Positions 34,437 to 45,835 of a stretch of DNA of 64,000 bases are shown in pieces. The notes below the pieces were generated by a model. It was not told the DNA's origin. It saw only the letters and a list, made by a program, of their open reading frames with translations, and did not search any database. This stretch comes from Desulfovibrio sp. JY (lineage in GTDB: Bacteria; Desulfobacterota; Desulfovibrionia; Desulfovibrionales; Desulfovibrionaceae): assembly GCA_021730285.1 (NCBI GenBank), contig CP082962.1, positions 992,001 through 1,056,000 of the forward strand, read 5' to 3'. Each line of letters begins with the position of its first letter. The stretch's first letter is position 1. Both the position numbers and the translations under genes were made by a program.

Positions 34437-35027
34437 TCAGTCCGTACCGGCCAGGGAGTCGATGGCGGCGAGCAGGGTGTCGAACGAGGACAGGCTGAAG
34501 ATGATCAGGACCTCGCCCTCGATGAGGTGGTCCTTGATGCTGAACTGGGTACGGGCCACGAGGATCATGCTCGATTTTTCGCCGATGATGCCGGCAATGT
34601 CGGCCTCGACGAAATCCGGCGGGGCGAAGCGCAACGGCTCCTTGAGGATATTGGCGATGGAGCCCATGACGCCGTTTAAAACGATATTGCCCACTTCCTG
34701 GAGCGTGCCGCACCGCATGGCCTCGTCGCAGCCCATGCCTTCCTTGCCGAGCACCACGGCCACCAGCTTGGAGGCAGATTCCGGCGGGAAGATCAGGGCG
34801 CTTACGCCGGCGAACCCACCGGAAAAATGCAGCTGCACCGCGGAAAAAAGGGTGTTTTGCCGGTCGGCGTACATGGCGGCCAACTCGGCGGCGGAAAGCA
34901 CCCTGAGCACCGGCACCTGCAACTGGATGTGGGTGTTGACCATCTGGTTGAGCATGCCGGCGGCACGCCCAACGCCGATGTTGATGAGTTCCTGCAGGAT
35001 ATCGAGCTGCAAAGGGGAAAGGGGCAT
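34437..35027 (-). CDS. cheC: CheC-family CheY-phosphatase
   Basis: 196 residues from the ATG at 35027. Two pseudo-symmetric active sites of the CheC family are intact: ELINIGVGRAAGMLNQMV (about 11-28) and QEVGNIVLNGVMGSI (about 110-124), each with the Glu and Asn that remove phosphate from a receiver, followed by Pro-containing strands (LQVP; FAPP). It probably dephosphorylates the response regulator encoded 23 bases upstream. It ends just before a bipartite repeat. No other chemotaxis gene is adjacent, so the pathway may be chemotaxis or another receiver-based output. Confidence 0.88.
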   Translation of the reverse strand: MPLSPLQLDILQELINIGVGRAAGMLNQMVNTHIQLQVPVLRVLSAAELAAMYADRQNTLFSAVQLHFSGGFAGVSALIFPPESASKLVAVVLGKEGMGCDEAMRCGTLQEVGNIVLNGVMGSIANILKEPLRFAPPDFVEADIAGIIGEKSSMILVARTQFSIKDHLIEGEVLIIFSLSSFDTLLAAIDSLAGTD

Positions 35028-35050
35028 GGTCGTCCGGCGCCGTTCCGGCG

Positions 35051-35407
35051 TCATTTGAGCAAGGAGCCGAGCGCGCGCGTCAGGTCCGAGGCATCCAGGG
35101 GTTTGTTGAGAAAGCACTTGGCCCCCAGCTCCAGGCAGCGGCTCCGTGTGGTTTCCTGAATATCCGCCGTGACCACGGCGACGACGATGTCCGGCAGCTC
35201 GCGCGCCAGGATCTCCATGACGGCCAGACCGCCGGGGTCGGGCATGTTGAGGTCGAGCAACAGCGCCTGGGGCCGGTGCTCGTGGGCCAGGCGCAGGCAT
35301 TCCGCGCCGTCCTTGGCCTCGAGCACGTCGAATCCGGCCTCCCGGGCGACCTTGGCCGCCTGAAAACGCTGGAACATGGAGTCATCGGCAATGAGCAATG
35401 TCGGCAT
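35051..35407 (-). CDS. Single-domain response regulator
   Basis: 118 residues from the ATG at 35407, only a receiver domain: acidic pocket IADDS at 6-10, phospho-acceptor Asp52 (LLLDLNMPD), the conserved Thr in VVTADIQ and Lys in FLNKPLDAS. No output domain, as in CheY-like or Spo0F-like proteins. It lies between the hybrid kinase and cheC on the minus strand; the three may form one pathway with the kinase (which ends in its own HPt domain) as phosphate source and CheC as sink. Confidence 0.88.
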   Translation of the reverse strand: MPTLLIADDSMFQRFQAAKVAREAGFDVLEAKDGAECLRLAHEHRPQALLLDLNMPDPGGLAVMEILARELPDIVVAVVTADIQETTRSRCLELGAKCFLNKPLDASDLTRALGSLLK

Positions 35408-35482
35408 TTGTGGTTTCCCATGCCAGCCCCTCGGGGCTGCTGATTGACAGGTTCCTTGTACTCTCACCTGCGTCTGGCTGCG

Positions 35483-38400
35483 TCAAGACCGACTGGCCGC
35501 GACCACAGCCTTAAGCGCCCGGCCAAGCCGCGCCAACAGATCGGCAAGCGCCGGCGGCGCCGCCTCCAGGGCGGCCCGTTCCAGGGTGACGGTCAGCCCC
35601 AGGCAATCGCCCGCGCCCATGGTGGCGGCGATGGACTTGAGGGTATGGGCGTGCAGCCGCACCCTGTCCCTGTCGCCATCGGCCAAGGCCTTGCCGGCCG
35701 CCTCCAGGCGACTTTGAAACTCGCCCAGGGAGGTGTCCAGGATCGGGGTGAACAATTCCCGATCGATGCCCAGGCGCCGCAAGGCCCACTCCACGTCCAG
35801 CACGCCCTGCGGCCCGTTGGGGACCTGGCCCGCGGCCATGTCCCTGTCCGGCGGGCCAGCCCGGGACGCCAGACGGTCGATCGTATGGGCCAGCTCATCC
35901 AGATTGACGGGCTTGCCCACATAATCGTCCATGCCGGCCGCCACGCAGGCTTGGCGCGCCTCGGGCGTGACATGGGCCGTCACCGCGATGATGGGGATAT
36001 TTTTCTGGTCGATGGGCTCCGTGGCGGTCCCGCCGGACCGGATGGCCCTGGCGGCGGTCAGGCCGTCCATGGACGGCATCTCGACATCCATGAGCACCAG
36101 ATCGAAGCGCCCGGCGGATAAAAGCGACAGCGCCGCTTCGCCGGAGGTGGCCACCACGGCCTCGTGCCCAAGCTTCTTGAGATGGATGGACATGAGCTTG
36201 ATGTTGACCGGGTTGTCCTCGGCCACCAATACCCGCAAGGGCCGGCGGGACGTGGCGATGTCGCTTTCGGCGGGACGCCCGGAGTCGGGCCGGACCTCGC
36301 CGGGCAGGAAGGCGGTGGTGAAGGTGAACAGGCTGCCGGAGCCCGGCGTCGAGCGCACGCGGATATCGCCGCCCATGAGGCGGGCCAGCTCCCGGCTGAT
36401 GGCCAGGCCCAGGCCCGTGCCGCCGAAGCGGCGGGCCGTGGAATTGTCGGCCTGCCGAAAGCTCTCGAAAACGGCCTCGCACATTTCGGTCGGGATACCG
36501 ATGCCCGTGTCGGCCACCTCCACGCGCAAAAGCGGCACAGCAGCGGCCTGCTCGCCGCCGCCATCGGGCATGGTCAGGGCGGCCCGGACCGTCACGCCCC
36601 CGGTCTCGGTGAATTTCACGGCGTTGCCGATGAGGTTGACGAGCACCTGCCGGACCTTGCCCGGATCGCCGCGCACGTTTCGCGGCACGCCGACGTCGAC
36701 GTCCAGGGTGAGCCACAGACCCTTGTCCCGGGCCGCGCCGCCAAGGGTCCTGACGACCCGGCGCAACAGATCGTGCAAATCGTAGTCCACCACGTCGACG
36801 GTCATCTGGCGGGCCTCGATCTTGGAAAAGTCCAGGATATCGTTGAGGATGTCGAGCAGATGACAGGCCGCGTCGCGCACCGTGTCGATGTAGTCGCGCT
36901 GCTCGCCCGAAAGCTGCGTGCGCAGCGTCACTTCCGTCAGTCCCATGATCGCGTTCATGGGCGTGCGGATTTCATGGCTCATGTTGGCCAGAAACCGACT
37001 CTTGGCCTCGTTGGCCCGGTCGGCCTCCTCCTTGGCGGCGCACAACGCGTCGAGGGTGCGGCGACGCTCCACGCCAAGGGCCAGCTGCTCGGCCACGGAC
37101 AACAGCAGCTCGGCCTCCTTGCGGCCATAGCGCGTCGCATCGGAATAATGCATGACGGCCATGACCCCGAGCACTTCCTGGCGCACCCGGATGGGCACCC
37201 CGAGCCAGACCGCGGGGGTGCGCGGGGAACAGACGATGCCGGAAAGGCGCATGCCCCGGCGGGTGACGCGCAGGGGATGGGCCGTGCGCATCACCTCGAT
37301 ACGCGCGTCCACGCCCTTGAACTCGTTGAAATTGTCGCGGGTCAGCGGGGTGACCAGGCTTTTGAGCCCTTCCAGCGGCGGCGGCGGCGGATCGACGGCG
37401 CTGACGTGGTACACGTATTCCAGGCGGTCATGCTTCTGGTCGACCAGGCTGATGAAAAATTCCCTGGCGTCGATGACCTCGCCGAGGATGCCGTGGATGG
37501 TGCGAAAAAGGACCTGCATGTCCTCTTCCGAAGCCACGGCGTTGGAAACGCGATAGAGGATGGAGGTGGTCTTCTCGCTTTCGCGCAATTCCTCCACCGC
37601 CAGCCGGGTCTCGGTCATGTCCCTGATGCTGACCACCACGCAGGGCTTGCCCGCTTCCTCCAGCCAGGGGGCGAAATGCAGGCTGAGGAAGCGCCGGCCC
37701 AGGGCCGGCAGTTCGGTCCAGACCTCGTACATGACCGGCGTGCCGGCCAGGCACCTGGCCAGTTGCGGCGCGACCTTCGCCTCGTAGAAGTCGTGCCCCA
37801 GGAAATCCCCGATCCGACGGCCGATCATCTCTTCGCGCTTGCGGCCGAACGCCGCGACATAGGCGTCGTTGACGAACAGGTATCGACCGTCCGGGTCGAT
37901 AAGCGCCACCATGTCCGACGAGGCGGCGATGATGCGGACGTAGCGGCGCAGGTACTGGCCGACATTGTCCAGGTCCGTGACGTCCTGCACGAAGCCTTCG
38001 TAATAGAGCACCCCGCCGTCGGCGTCGGTCACGGCCCGCACGTCGCGCCGGGTGGGCACCAGGCTTCCGTCGCGGCGACGCACGGTCGCCTCGAACCCGC
38101 TGACATGCCCCTGTTCGGCCAGCAGCCGGGCCATGTCCTCCCGCTGCGCCGGGTCGCCGTATAGCTGCCGGGGGATATCCCTGACCCGGCGGCGCAGGGC
38201 ATCGGGGCTGTCGTAGCCGTAAAGCGTGGCCAACGCCTGGTTGGCGTCCAGATAGCTGCCTTCCGGCGTGGAGTGGAACATGCCCAGGGGGGCGTTTTGG
38301 AAGCTGCCCCGGTAGCGGCGCTCCCGCGCCTCCGCCTCGGCCTTCTCCCGGCGCAACCGCTCCACCGTGCGCTCCAGGCGGGCGGAGCGTTCCCGCACCC

Positions 38401-39037
38401 GGCGATCGATCAGGGCCGCTTCGCCGCGCACCAGCCGCCGCAGCCGCAGCGTTTCGGAAGTATCGACCACCACGCCGACGCCGCCCCGCCGGCCGCCCCG
38501 CTCCTCGGCGAAAAGCTCGAGGGTCAGCGTGCCCTGGCGCATTTCGCCGTCGCGCCGGCGAAAACGCGGCGCAAGCGTCTGGCGGTCGCCGGGCTTTTCC
38601 AGGGCGGCAAAGGCGGCCAGGGCCTCCTCGACGTCCAGGGGGAACAGGGCTTCGAAAAAAGCGGCCGGCGGCTCCTGCCTCCCGTGCCCGGTCTGACCGA
38701 GCAGGCGGCGCAGGGACGGCGCGGCCCGGATCAGCCCCGTGTCCGGACGCCAGGTGAAAAGCCCGAGGCGGGACGAGGAACCGGCGCAGGGGCGGACTTC
38801 CGCCTCGGCTGGGCCTTCCCCGGGGAAAAGAAACAACGAGGCCGGCTCCACGCCAAGGGCCAGCTGCAGGGACTCGACGGCGGCAAGCGATGGCGCGGCC
38901 GCGCCGCGTTCGATCTTGTTGAGATGTTCCAGGGAAACGCCGGACCGTCCGGCCAGCGCGGCCTGGGTCAGGCCGGCCAACCGGCGCAAATGGCGCAGTC
39001 TGCGGCCAAAAGCGGTGGCGAATCCGGATCGTTTCAT
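35483..39037 (-). CDS. Hybrid histidine kinase with N-terminal XRE DNA-binding domain
   Basis: 1184 residues from the ATG at 39037; an in-frame ATG 45 bases upstream is also possible. Order: XRE helix-turn-helix (about 6-62: [21 protein letters not shown]), PAS-like region 80-190, coiled coil, PAS 255-370 and 375-490, GAF 500-670, HisKA with [14 protein letters not shown] at about 690, HATPase ending [10 protein letters not shown], receiver at about 930-1055 ([10 protein letters not shown], phospho-Asp in VLMDVEMPS), HPt at about 1075-1180 with HAHTLKS. There is no membrane segment, so it is cytoplasmic and could bind DNA itself. A perfect 8-base inverted repeat lies 40 bases upstream. An XRE domain fused to a full phosphorelay kinase is unusual. 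Confidence 0.88.
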   Translation of the reverse strand: MKRSGFATAFGRRLRHLRRLAGLTQAALAGRSGVSLEHLNKIERGAAAPSLAAVESLQLALGVEPASLFLFPGEGPAEAEVRPCAGSSSRLGLFTWRPDTGLIRAAPSLRRLLGQTGHGRQEPPAAFFEALFPLDVEEALAAFAALEKPGDRQTLAPRFRRRDGEMRQGTLTLELFAEERGGRRGGVGVVVDTSETLRLRRLVRGEAALIDRRVRERSARLERTVERLRREKAEAEARERRYRGSFQNAPLGMFHSTPEGSYLDANQALATLYGYDSPDALRRRVRDIPRQLYGDPAQREDMARLLAEQGHVSGFEATVRRRDGSLVPTRRDVRAVTDADGGVLYYEGFVQDVTDLDNVGQYLRRYVRIIAASSDMVALIDPDGRYLFVNDAYVAAFGRKREEMIGRRIGDFLGHDFYEAKVAPQLARCLAGTPVMYEVWTELPALGRRFLSLHFAPWLEEAGKPCVVVSIRDMTETRLAVEELRESEKTTSILYRVSNAVASEEDMQVLFRTIHGILGEVIDAREFFISLVDQKHDRLEYVYHVSAVDPPPPPLEGLKSLVTPLTRDNFNEFKGVDARIEVMRTAHPLRVTRRGMRLSGIVCSPRTPAVWLGVPIRVRQEVLGVMAVMHYSDATRYGRKEAELLLSVAEQLALGVERRRTLDALCAAKEEADRANEAKSRFLANMSHEIRTPMNAIMGLTEVTLRTQLSGEQRDYIDTVRDAACHLLDILNDILDFSKIEARQMTVDVVDYDLHDLLRRVVRTLGGAARDKGLWLTLDVDVGVPRNVRGDPGKVRQVLVNLIGNAVKFTETGGVTVRAALTMPDGGGEQAAAVPLLRVEVADTGIGIPTEMCEAVFESFRQADNSTARRFGGTGLGLAISRELARLMGGDIRVRSTPGSGSLFTFTTAFLPGEVRPDSGRPAESDIATSRRPLRVLVAEDNPVNIKLMSIHLKKLGHEAVVATSGEAALSLLSAGRFDLVLMDVEMPSMDGLTAARAIRSGGTATEPIDQKNIPIIAVTAHVTPEARQACVAAGMDDYVGKPVNLDELAHTIDRLASRAGPPDRDMAAGQVPNGPQGVLDVEWALRRLGIDRELFTPILDTSLGEFQSRLEAAGKALADGDRDRVRLHAHTLKSIAATMGAGDCLGLTVTLERAALEAAPPALADLLARLGRALKAVVAASRS

Positions 39038-39078
39038 AATAGCGTCAAGGGGCGTTCCCCTCGCGGGAACGCATACAA

Positions 39079-39099
39079 ACACGTAACCATATTACGTGT
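39079..39099. promoter_or_regulatory. Palindromic operator candidate upstream of the XRE-kinase gene
   Basis: ACACGTAA (39079-39086) and TTACGTGT (39092-39099) are exact inverted half sites with a 5-base spacer, 42 bases before the gene start. XRE proteins bind such short palindromes, so autoregulation is a reasonable guess. Confidence 0.5.
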
Positions 39100-39420
39100 A
39101 AAGACGCTTTTTTCCTTTTCCGCCTTTTCTTTTTTATCGTTCTAACTAATTGATTTATTATGCTATTTGTCTTGACAAACAGCCTATACGGTCACCATTC
39201 CATTCTTTTCGGAACAATACGCGGCGGACACCGCCCCGCCCGCATCGCTTGGCCAGGGCTTCGCCCCGCAAGTCCGCCAGAAGGGCTTCAGGCCCTGCGA
39301 AGCGCTCGTTGCCGGGTCGGGATGGCGGATGAAAATGCGCGCGACCGCGTCACCGCAGGTGCGGTGATGCCATTCGGCGGGGACGGGGGGAGGCAGGGAG
39401 GCCGGGCCTCCCTGTCGGGG
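39100..39420. other. Non-coding gap between the XRE-kinase and GGDEF-EAL genes
   Basis: AT-rich on the kinase side. It contains an 18-base palindrome (39350-39367, TCACCGCA arms) and a CAGGGAGGC hairpin (39394-39414) that lies 6 bases after the GGDEF-EAL stop but lacks a T run. A TTGACA at 39172-39177 has no good -10. No gene is supported. Confidence 0.4.
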
Positions 39421-41928
39421 TCAGGGGCGGCGCTCCTGTCTGTCGCCAGAGCCGCAGACAAGGCTGCCGACGTCCTTGCGGATGAGCCGGTGGGCGGCGT
39501 CCTTGTCCAGGGGGCGGGAGAACATGAATCCCTGGGCCTTGTCGCAATCGGCCAGACGCAGCCGGTCGAGCTGATCGGGGCATTCCACGCCTTCGGCGAC
39601 CACGGTCAGTCCCAGACTGCGGGCCAGGGAGATGATGGACTTGACGATTTCCTGGCTTTCGCCGTTGCATTCCTGGCCGCTGATAAAGGAGCGGTCGATC
39701 TTGAGCTGATCGATGGGCAGCTGGCGCAGGTAGGACAGGGAGGAGTAGCCGGTGCCGAAATCGTCGATGGCGATCTTGACGCCCAGGGCCTTGAGGCGTT
39801 CGAGCTCCCGGGCGGTGATCCGGGCGTCGTGCATGAGCACGGATTCGGTAATTTCGAGCTTGAGGCAGGAGGGGGGCAGCCCGGTTTCGGCCAGCACGTC
39901 GGCCACGTGTTCGACCAGACCGTCCTTGACGAACTGGCGGCAGGAAACATTGACGCTGACGGTGAGGTGGGCGGCCTTGGGCATTTCCAGTTGCCAGGCG
40001 CGCAGTTGCCGGCAGGCCTCGTCGATGACGTAGCGTCCGAGCGGCACGATGAGCCCGGTTTCCTCGGCCAGGGGAATAAATTTTCCCGGCGGCACGAGGC
40101 CCCGGCTCGGGTGGTCCCAGCGCACCAGGGCCTCGAAGCCCACGATGTCGCTGCTCCTGACGTCCACGATGGGCTGGTAGTGCAGCAGCAGCTGGCCCTT
40201 TTCAAGGGCCTGGCGCAGGTCGACTTCCATCGTTATGGCCTCGAGGATCTCCTGATGCATCTGGCGGTCGAAAATCATGGACAGCCGGCCCTGCTCCTTG
40301 GCCCGGTACATGGCGATGTCCGCGTCGCGCAGCACGTCTTCGGCCTCGGCGTAATCCCGGGTGTGCAGCACGATGCCGATGCTCGCCCCGGGCGAAACCG
40401 TGGTGCCGCACAGGCAAAAGGGCTGCGCGATGGCCGCGCCGATGCGGTCGACCACGGCCATGACTTCCTTGTGCGACTTGAGCTCCTCCAGGACAATGGC
40501 GAACTCGTCGCCGCCGAGCCTGGCCACCGTATCCATGGAGCGCACGCAGCCGGACAGGCGGCGGCCCACCTCCCGCAGGAGCAGGTCGCCGGCCGCGTGG
40601 CCCATGGTGTCGTTTATCCCCTTGAACTTGTTGAGGTCGAGCATGAGCACCGCGTACCGGTAGTCGTCGCGGCGCCTCGCGCGCGTCAGCGCCCGCTCCA
40701 GCCGGTCGGCGAACAGGCTGCGGTTGGGGAGCCCGGTCAGGGCGTCGTGGAAGGCCTGATGGGTGATCTGGGCCTCGAAGGCCTTGCGCTCGGAGATGTC
40801 CTGGTAAATGTAGACGAGGCCCTGGGTCTCGCCGCCGATGCGGATGGGGAAGCCGATCATGGACACGGGGATGAGCCGGCCGTCCTGGTGGCGGCGGGAG
40901 GTCTCGCGCACGACCGATTTGCCGGCCAGGATGGCGGCGCGGACGTTTTCGCATTCGGTAAGCAGGGACTCGGGCACGATGAAAGCGCGCATGCCGAAGC
41001 CCTTGAGGTCCGCCGCCCGGAAACCGAAGAGGTCCTCGAAGGCCGCGTTGACGTCCACGATGTTGCGATGCATGTCGATAAGCGAAATGGCCTGGGGGGA
41101 ATTGGCGAAAAGCTGGGAAAAGTAGGCGCGCTGGGCGGCGGCGCTCTCCTCGGCCCGCTTGCGGTCGGTGATGTCGACCACGGTGCCTTCGTAATAGGCC
41201 GGTTTGCCGTCGGCCTCGCGCACCACCCGGGCATTTTCGGAAATCCAGATGACGGAGCCGTCCTTTATGCGGATCTGGGATTCGAAATCGCGCACCTGAT
41301 CATGGGCGGACAGCTCGCGCACGAAGTCGTCGCGCCGGCCCGGATCGACGTAGAGCTGGCTTCTGATGTCGCGGAAATGCCCCGTCATCTCGGCCACGGA
41401 GGCGAAGCCGTAAATGCGGGCCAGGGTCCGATTGGCCTCCAGATAGCGGCCTTCGGGCGTGGTCTGGAAGATGCCCTCCACGGCGTTTTCGAAAATGGAG
41501 CGGTACTTGCGCTCGGCGGCCCGCAGCTTCTCCTCGGCCCGCCGCCGCGTGGAAATGTCCCGGAACAGCATGCAGGACACGGGCCGGCCGTCCACGACCC
41601 CCACGGTGAAATTGGAGACGCTGACGTCCACGACCCCGTTTTCCCCGGCGCTCCAGCGCGTGAAGCGCAGAAATGCCGCGCCGCACAGGTTCCAGGTCTC
41701 CCCTTCCGGCCGGTCGGCGCCCGCGTCCACGGGCCGCACCACGTCGCGCAGGTCCGCGCCCACGACCTCGCCCGCCTCCACGCCGAAAAGCGCCTCAAAG
41801 GCCGTGTTGACGGCCAGGATCACGCCGTCGGCATCCCGCACCAGCGCGGCATTGGGGGAACATGAAAACAAGCGCCGGAAGGCGTCGATCGGGACATCGG
41901 GGCACAGGCCCGGGGAATGCATGGCCAT
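39421..41928 (-). CDS. PAS-PAS-PAS-GGDEF-EAL protein (c-di-GMP synthesis and breakdown)
   Basis: 835 residues, no membrane segment. Three PAS domains at about 18-125, 140-262 and 270-385. GGDEF domain at about 395-560 with intact RLGGDEFAI. EAL domain at about 570-815 with intact GFEALVRWDHP, NVSCRQF, LEITES and DDFGTGYSS. Both active motifs look complete, so it may make or hydrolyse c-di-GMP; PAS input would set the balance. The protein ends in an Arg-rich tail. Two ATGs (41928, 41922) are possible; CGAGGCG favours the first. It stands alone on the minus strand. Confidence 0.92.
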   Translation of the reverse strand: MAMHSPGLCPDVPIDAFRRLFSCSPNAALVRDADGVILAVNTAFEALFGVEAGEVVGADLRDVVRPVDAGADRPEGETWNLCGAAFLRFTRWSAGENGVVDVSVSNFTVGVVDGRPVSCMLFRDISTRRRAEEKLRAAERKYRSIFENAVEGIFQTTPEGRYLEANRTLARIYGFASVAEMTGHFRDIRSQLYVDPGRRDDFVRELSAHDQVRDFESQIRIKDGSVIWISENARVVREADGKPAYYEGTVVDITDRKRAEESAAAQRAYFSQLFANSPQAISLIDMHRNIVDVNAAFEDLFGFRAADLKGFGMRAFIVPESLLTECENVRAAILAGKSVVRETSRRHQDGRLIPVSMIGFPIRIGGETQGLVYIYQDISERKAFEAQITHQAFHDALTGLPNRSLFADRLERALTRARRRDDYRYAVLMLDLNKFKGINDTMGHAAGDLLLREVGRRLSGCVRSMDTVARLGGDEFAIVLEELKSHKEVMAVVDRIGAAIAQPFCLCGTTVSPGASIGIVLHTRDYAEAEDVLRDADIAMYRAKEQGRLSMIFDRQMHQEILEAITMEVDLRQALEKGQLLLHYQPIVDVRSSDIVGFEALVRWDHPSRGLVPPGKFIPLAEETGLIVPLGRYVIDEACRQLRAWQLEMPKAAHLTVSVNVSCRQFVKDGLVEHVADVLAETGLPPSCLKLEITESVLMHDARITARELERLKALGVKIAIDDFGTGYSSLSYLRQLPIDQLKIDRSFISGQECNGESQEIVKSIISLARSLGLTVVAEGVECPDQLDRLRLADCDKAQGFMFSRPLDKDAAHRLIRKDVGSLVCGSGDRQERRP

Positions 41929-42262
41929 TATTGTCGCCTCGGGAAAAGATGGCCAAAGCTTTGCAGTATGAGACCTTGAATGTCAACCTACTGAAATAAT
42001 ACGATTAAGCATGGGCTATCCACACATAATATTACATTACTGTTAATAATGGCGACATGTTAGATCAGCCAGGCCCCGCCGAAAACACCGCCGGGCGGGG
42101 ATCCGCGGAAATCGGCGTTGACGGCCCCCAATAAGGGGGTATGGTAGCAATATTGTGGGTTCCTCCCTTTACGGGAAGCGGAAAACCACCACGGCCGCGC
42201 CCGGATCAGCGGCGCGCCAGCCGGCCGACCGGCGCGGCGAAACAGGCAGGAGGTTTTTTATC
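41929..42262. other. Divergent intergenic region with a candidate promoter at 42118-42145 (+)
   Basis: TTGACG (42118-42123), 16 bases, TATGGT (42140-42145) precedes the SH3-like gene at 42263 and overlaps the small inverted repeat CCCCCAATAAGGGGG. The left half (41960-42060) is AT-rich and may hold the promoter of the GGDEF-EAL gene, though I could not place it. Confidence 0.35.
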
Positions 42263-42631
42263 GTGAAGACCAATCTCGCCTTTCGGATGTTTACCCTCGC
42301 AGTCTTTTCCGGCTTGCTCCTGGCTTTTGCCGCCCTGGCCCAGGCCCAGGGCATGCAGCCGGCCGCGGCGACGGCCCCCATGGGCATGAGCTCGCAGCAG
42401 CAGGCCATCCTGGCCGAGACCTGGACCCTGACCCCGCAGGCCACGGCCCGGGCCGGCATGCCCGACCTGCCGCTGCGCATCTGCGAAGGGCTCTATTGCG
42501 GCATCCTGGCCAAAATGCCCCTCGGCACCCAGGTCGACATCCTGCTCAACGACCGCGAGGGCTGGGCCCTGGTCCATGTGCCGAGCCGCAGCATGTATGG
42601 CTGGGTCAACACCAACAACATCCTCTTCTAG
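42263..42631 (+). CDS. Small secreted SH3b-like protein
   Basis: 122 residues from a GTG start with AGGAGG 10 bases upstream. Signal peptide about 1-28 (ending ALAQAQ). A linker rich in Met, Ala and Gln (about 30-50) precedes a bacterial SH3-like module (about 60-122): [22 protein letters not shown]-type turn, GWALVHV and [11 protein letters not shown], the last strand being typical. Two Cys (ICEGLYC) may form a disulfide. SH3b domains bind peptidoglycan or proteins in the envelope. It stands alone ahead of glnS. Confidence 0.72.
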   Translation: MKTNLAFRMFTLAVFSGLLLAFAALAQAQGMQPAAATAPMGMSSQQQAILAETWTLTPQATARAGMPDLPLRICEGLYCGILAKMPLGTQVDILLNDREGWALVHVPSRSMYGWVNTNNILF

Positions 42632-42804
42632 GATTCCACCTCTGCGTCGCGCCCGGGAAATGCCGGCCTGACCCGCTGGCCATTTCCCGGGCGCCGTCAA
42701 CGTCGCCCGCCCCATTTGACCGTCTGCGGCTTTTGCCCTATTTTTCACGCTTCTTGCGGCCGCGCCGGCCGCCGCATTCCTTATCAAAGCAACGAGGCAC
42801 AGCC

Positions 42805-44511
<1,707 letters not shown>

Positions 44512-44546
44512 ACGCGGTCAAAGGAATTGTACGCCTTCGGGCGACG

Positions 44547-44606
44547 GGGCGGCTGGCCGCGCAGGTCCGGGATTTCCCGGTCGCGCGGCCGGCCGCCCTT
44601 TTTTTT
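44547..44606 (+). terminator. Terminator after glnS
   Basis: Long GC-rich stem (GGGCGGC and GGCCGCGC pairing with GCGCGGCC and GGCCGCCC across a 20-base loop) followed by eight Ts (44599-44606). It lies 36 bases after the glnS stop. Confidence 0.75.
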
Positions 44607-44666
44607 CACCACAGCGGCCGATCGCGGGCACAGGCCGTCGCGGCGTCAGGGAAGCGGCCACAAATG

Positions 44667-44705
44667 AAAAAGGACTTTCGGGTCGCCATCCCGGAAGTCC
44701 TTTTT
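44667..44705. terminator. Bidirectional terminator-like hairpin
   Basis: AAAAAGGACTTTCGGG pairs with CCCGGAAGTCCTTTTT, giving A and T runs on both sides, so it can end transcripts from either direction. There is no obvious minus-strand gene to terminate here; it may mark a small RNA. Confidence 0.7.
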
Positions 44706-44820
44706 CTAAATTCTTGTTCTTGGAGGAAGGATATTTTTTAATAAGCAAGGATGGGGCCAACGCGCCCGTTTCTTCAAAATAAAAAATTTATTCTAGAATA
44801 ACAAAGTATTACACAGCACA

Positions 44821-44982
44821 GTACAGGGGGACTTCCAGGCCGGGACAGCCGTTTCGGGTACAGAATCCTTGACCGGGCCAGCCAACCCCGGGACAGCCGG
44901 TACAAGGTTTTGTACCCGGCCCTTTCCCGCCGCAACCGGGCCGGCCCCCCTTCCCAACGCGCGGGCAAACAGTGTACCGTAC
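44821..44982 (+). promoter_or_regulatory. Cluster of six GTAC cores upstream of the Cys-rich lipoprotein
   Basis: GTAC occurs at 44821, 44858, 44900, 44912, 44974 and 44979, within 162 bases of GC-rich DNA. Two lie in the perfect inverted repeat GGTACAAGGTTTTGTACC, and the segment CGGGACAGCCG occurs twice. The 44512-45048 gap otherwise holds only the terminators above. A binding region for a regulator is possible but unproven. Confidence 0.3.
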
Positions 44983-45048
44983 CGGGCGGCGGGGTCCGCG
45001 ACCAGGACTTGGACAATCCGAGGCAGGGCTCCGAAAAGGAAGGAACCC

Positions 45049-45384
45049 ATGAAAAGACCTTTGGCACTCGCACTGGCCCTGCTCACCCTCACCATCGGGC
45101 TCGCCGCCTGCAGCATTTCCCGGCCCCTGACCGACTCCGAATTCCGGGGCTTTTGCTACACCTCCATCGGCCGGCGCGCCTCCTGCGACACCATTTCCAT
45201 CTGCAACGATTTCGACACGAACGTGCTCTCGGTCAAACACGCCTCCCGGGAGGCCTGCGTCAAGGCCTGCCAGGACGTCTACAACCGCCTGTACGTCCCC
45301 AACGAGTTCGACGGCTGCGTGCCCACGGTGATGATGGCCAACAACTGGTGCGCGAAATACTGCAATACGAACTACCCGAAGTGA
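45049..45384 (+). CDS. Cysteine-rich lipoprotein, unknown function
   Basis: 111 residues from the ATG at 45049 (AAGGAAGGAA upstream). Lipoprotein signal with lipobox LAAC at about 18-21. The mature part holds eight further Cys (FRGFC, ASC, ISIC, EACVKAC, DGC, NNWC, KYC), probably four disulfides, in a compact fold. No haem (CxxCH) motif. I do not recognise a family. The upstream GTAC-rich region may control it. Confidence 0.72.
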   Translation: MKRPLALALALLTLTIGLAACSISRPLTDSEFRGFCYTSIGRRASCDTISICNDFDTNVLSVKHASREACVKACQDVYNRLYVPNEFDGCVPTVMMANNWCAKYCNTNYPK

Positions 45385-45584
45385 GCCCGATCCGCGTTTG
45401 ACAAACACAGACGCCAGGCGCGCGGTTGTTTGCGTTGGTGAAACGGGTTTGGGCGGCTGCGACAGGAGAAATTTCTCCATTATTTTATTATATACCAATA
45501 TGATGTAGCCATTTTATGGAGTCGCATGAAAAGAGGTGGCATGGCCTTTGCTTTTCCCCGGGATATGCTCAGGGAGGGGCAGCC
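45385..45584. other. Leader region of the Nif11-like gene with a 14-base palindrome
   Basis: GGAGAAATTTCTCC (45465-45478) is a perfect palindrome, followed by the AT-rich TTATTTTATTATATACC, a likely -10 area for the next transcript. The gene start is at 45585. Confidence 0.3.
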
Positions 45585-45830
45585 ATGTCACTGCAAAGCG
45601 CCAAGGAATTCGTCAACCGGCTCCGCGAGGACCAGAACTTTCGCTGGGCTCTTGGAGAATGCAAAAACAAATGGGAGCGCCGCCGCTTCGTCATCGTCAA
45701 CGGCTACCGCTTTTCGCCGGCCGAGCTCGTCTGCGCCACCAGCCCCGGCGGGTTCGCCTGCGACGACCGCACGGCCGTGATCGAACGGGTGCGCCGCCAG
45801 CACGGCCGCAGCGCCTACGCCTTCATGTAG
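45585..45830 (+). CDS. Nif11-like small protein
   Basis: 81 residues from the ATG at 45585 (AGGGAGG upstream). Residues 1-50 fit the Nif11 domain: SLQSAKEFVNRLREDQNFRW, then GYRFSPAELV, as in TIGR03798 leader peptides and in nitrogenase-region proteins. The tail has two Cys (LVCATS, FACDD). In RiPP systems Nif11 leaders are cut and the tail modified, but no lanthionine synthetase, radical SAM or protease gene is near; the double-Gly cleavage site is also absent. A free-standing role beside the following kinase is more likely. Confidence 0.6.
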   Translation: MSLQSAKEFVNRLREDQNFRWALGECKNKWERRRFVIVNGYRFSPAELVCATSPGGFACDDRTAVIERVRRQHGRSAYAFM

Positions 45831-45835
45831 CCGCG

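Noticed and set aside
39160-41865. Plus-strand frame of 901 codons
   Set aside because: It lies opposite the GGDEF-EAL gene with intact motifs on the other strand.
45585-45830. RiPP precursor peptide
   Set aside because: The Nif11-type leader is present but there is no cleavage Gly-Gly and no modifying enzyme or exporter next to it.
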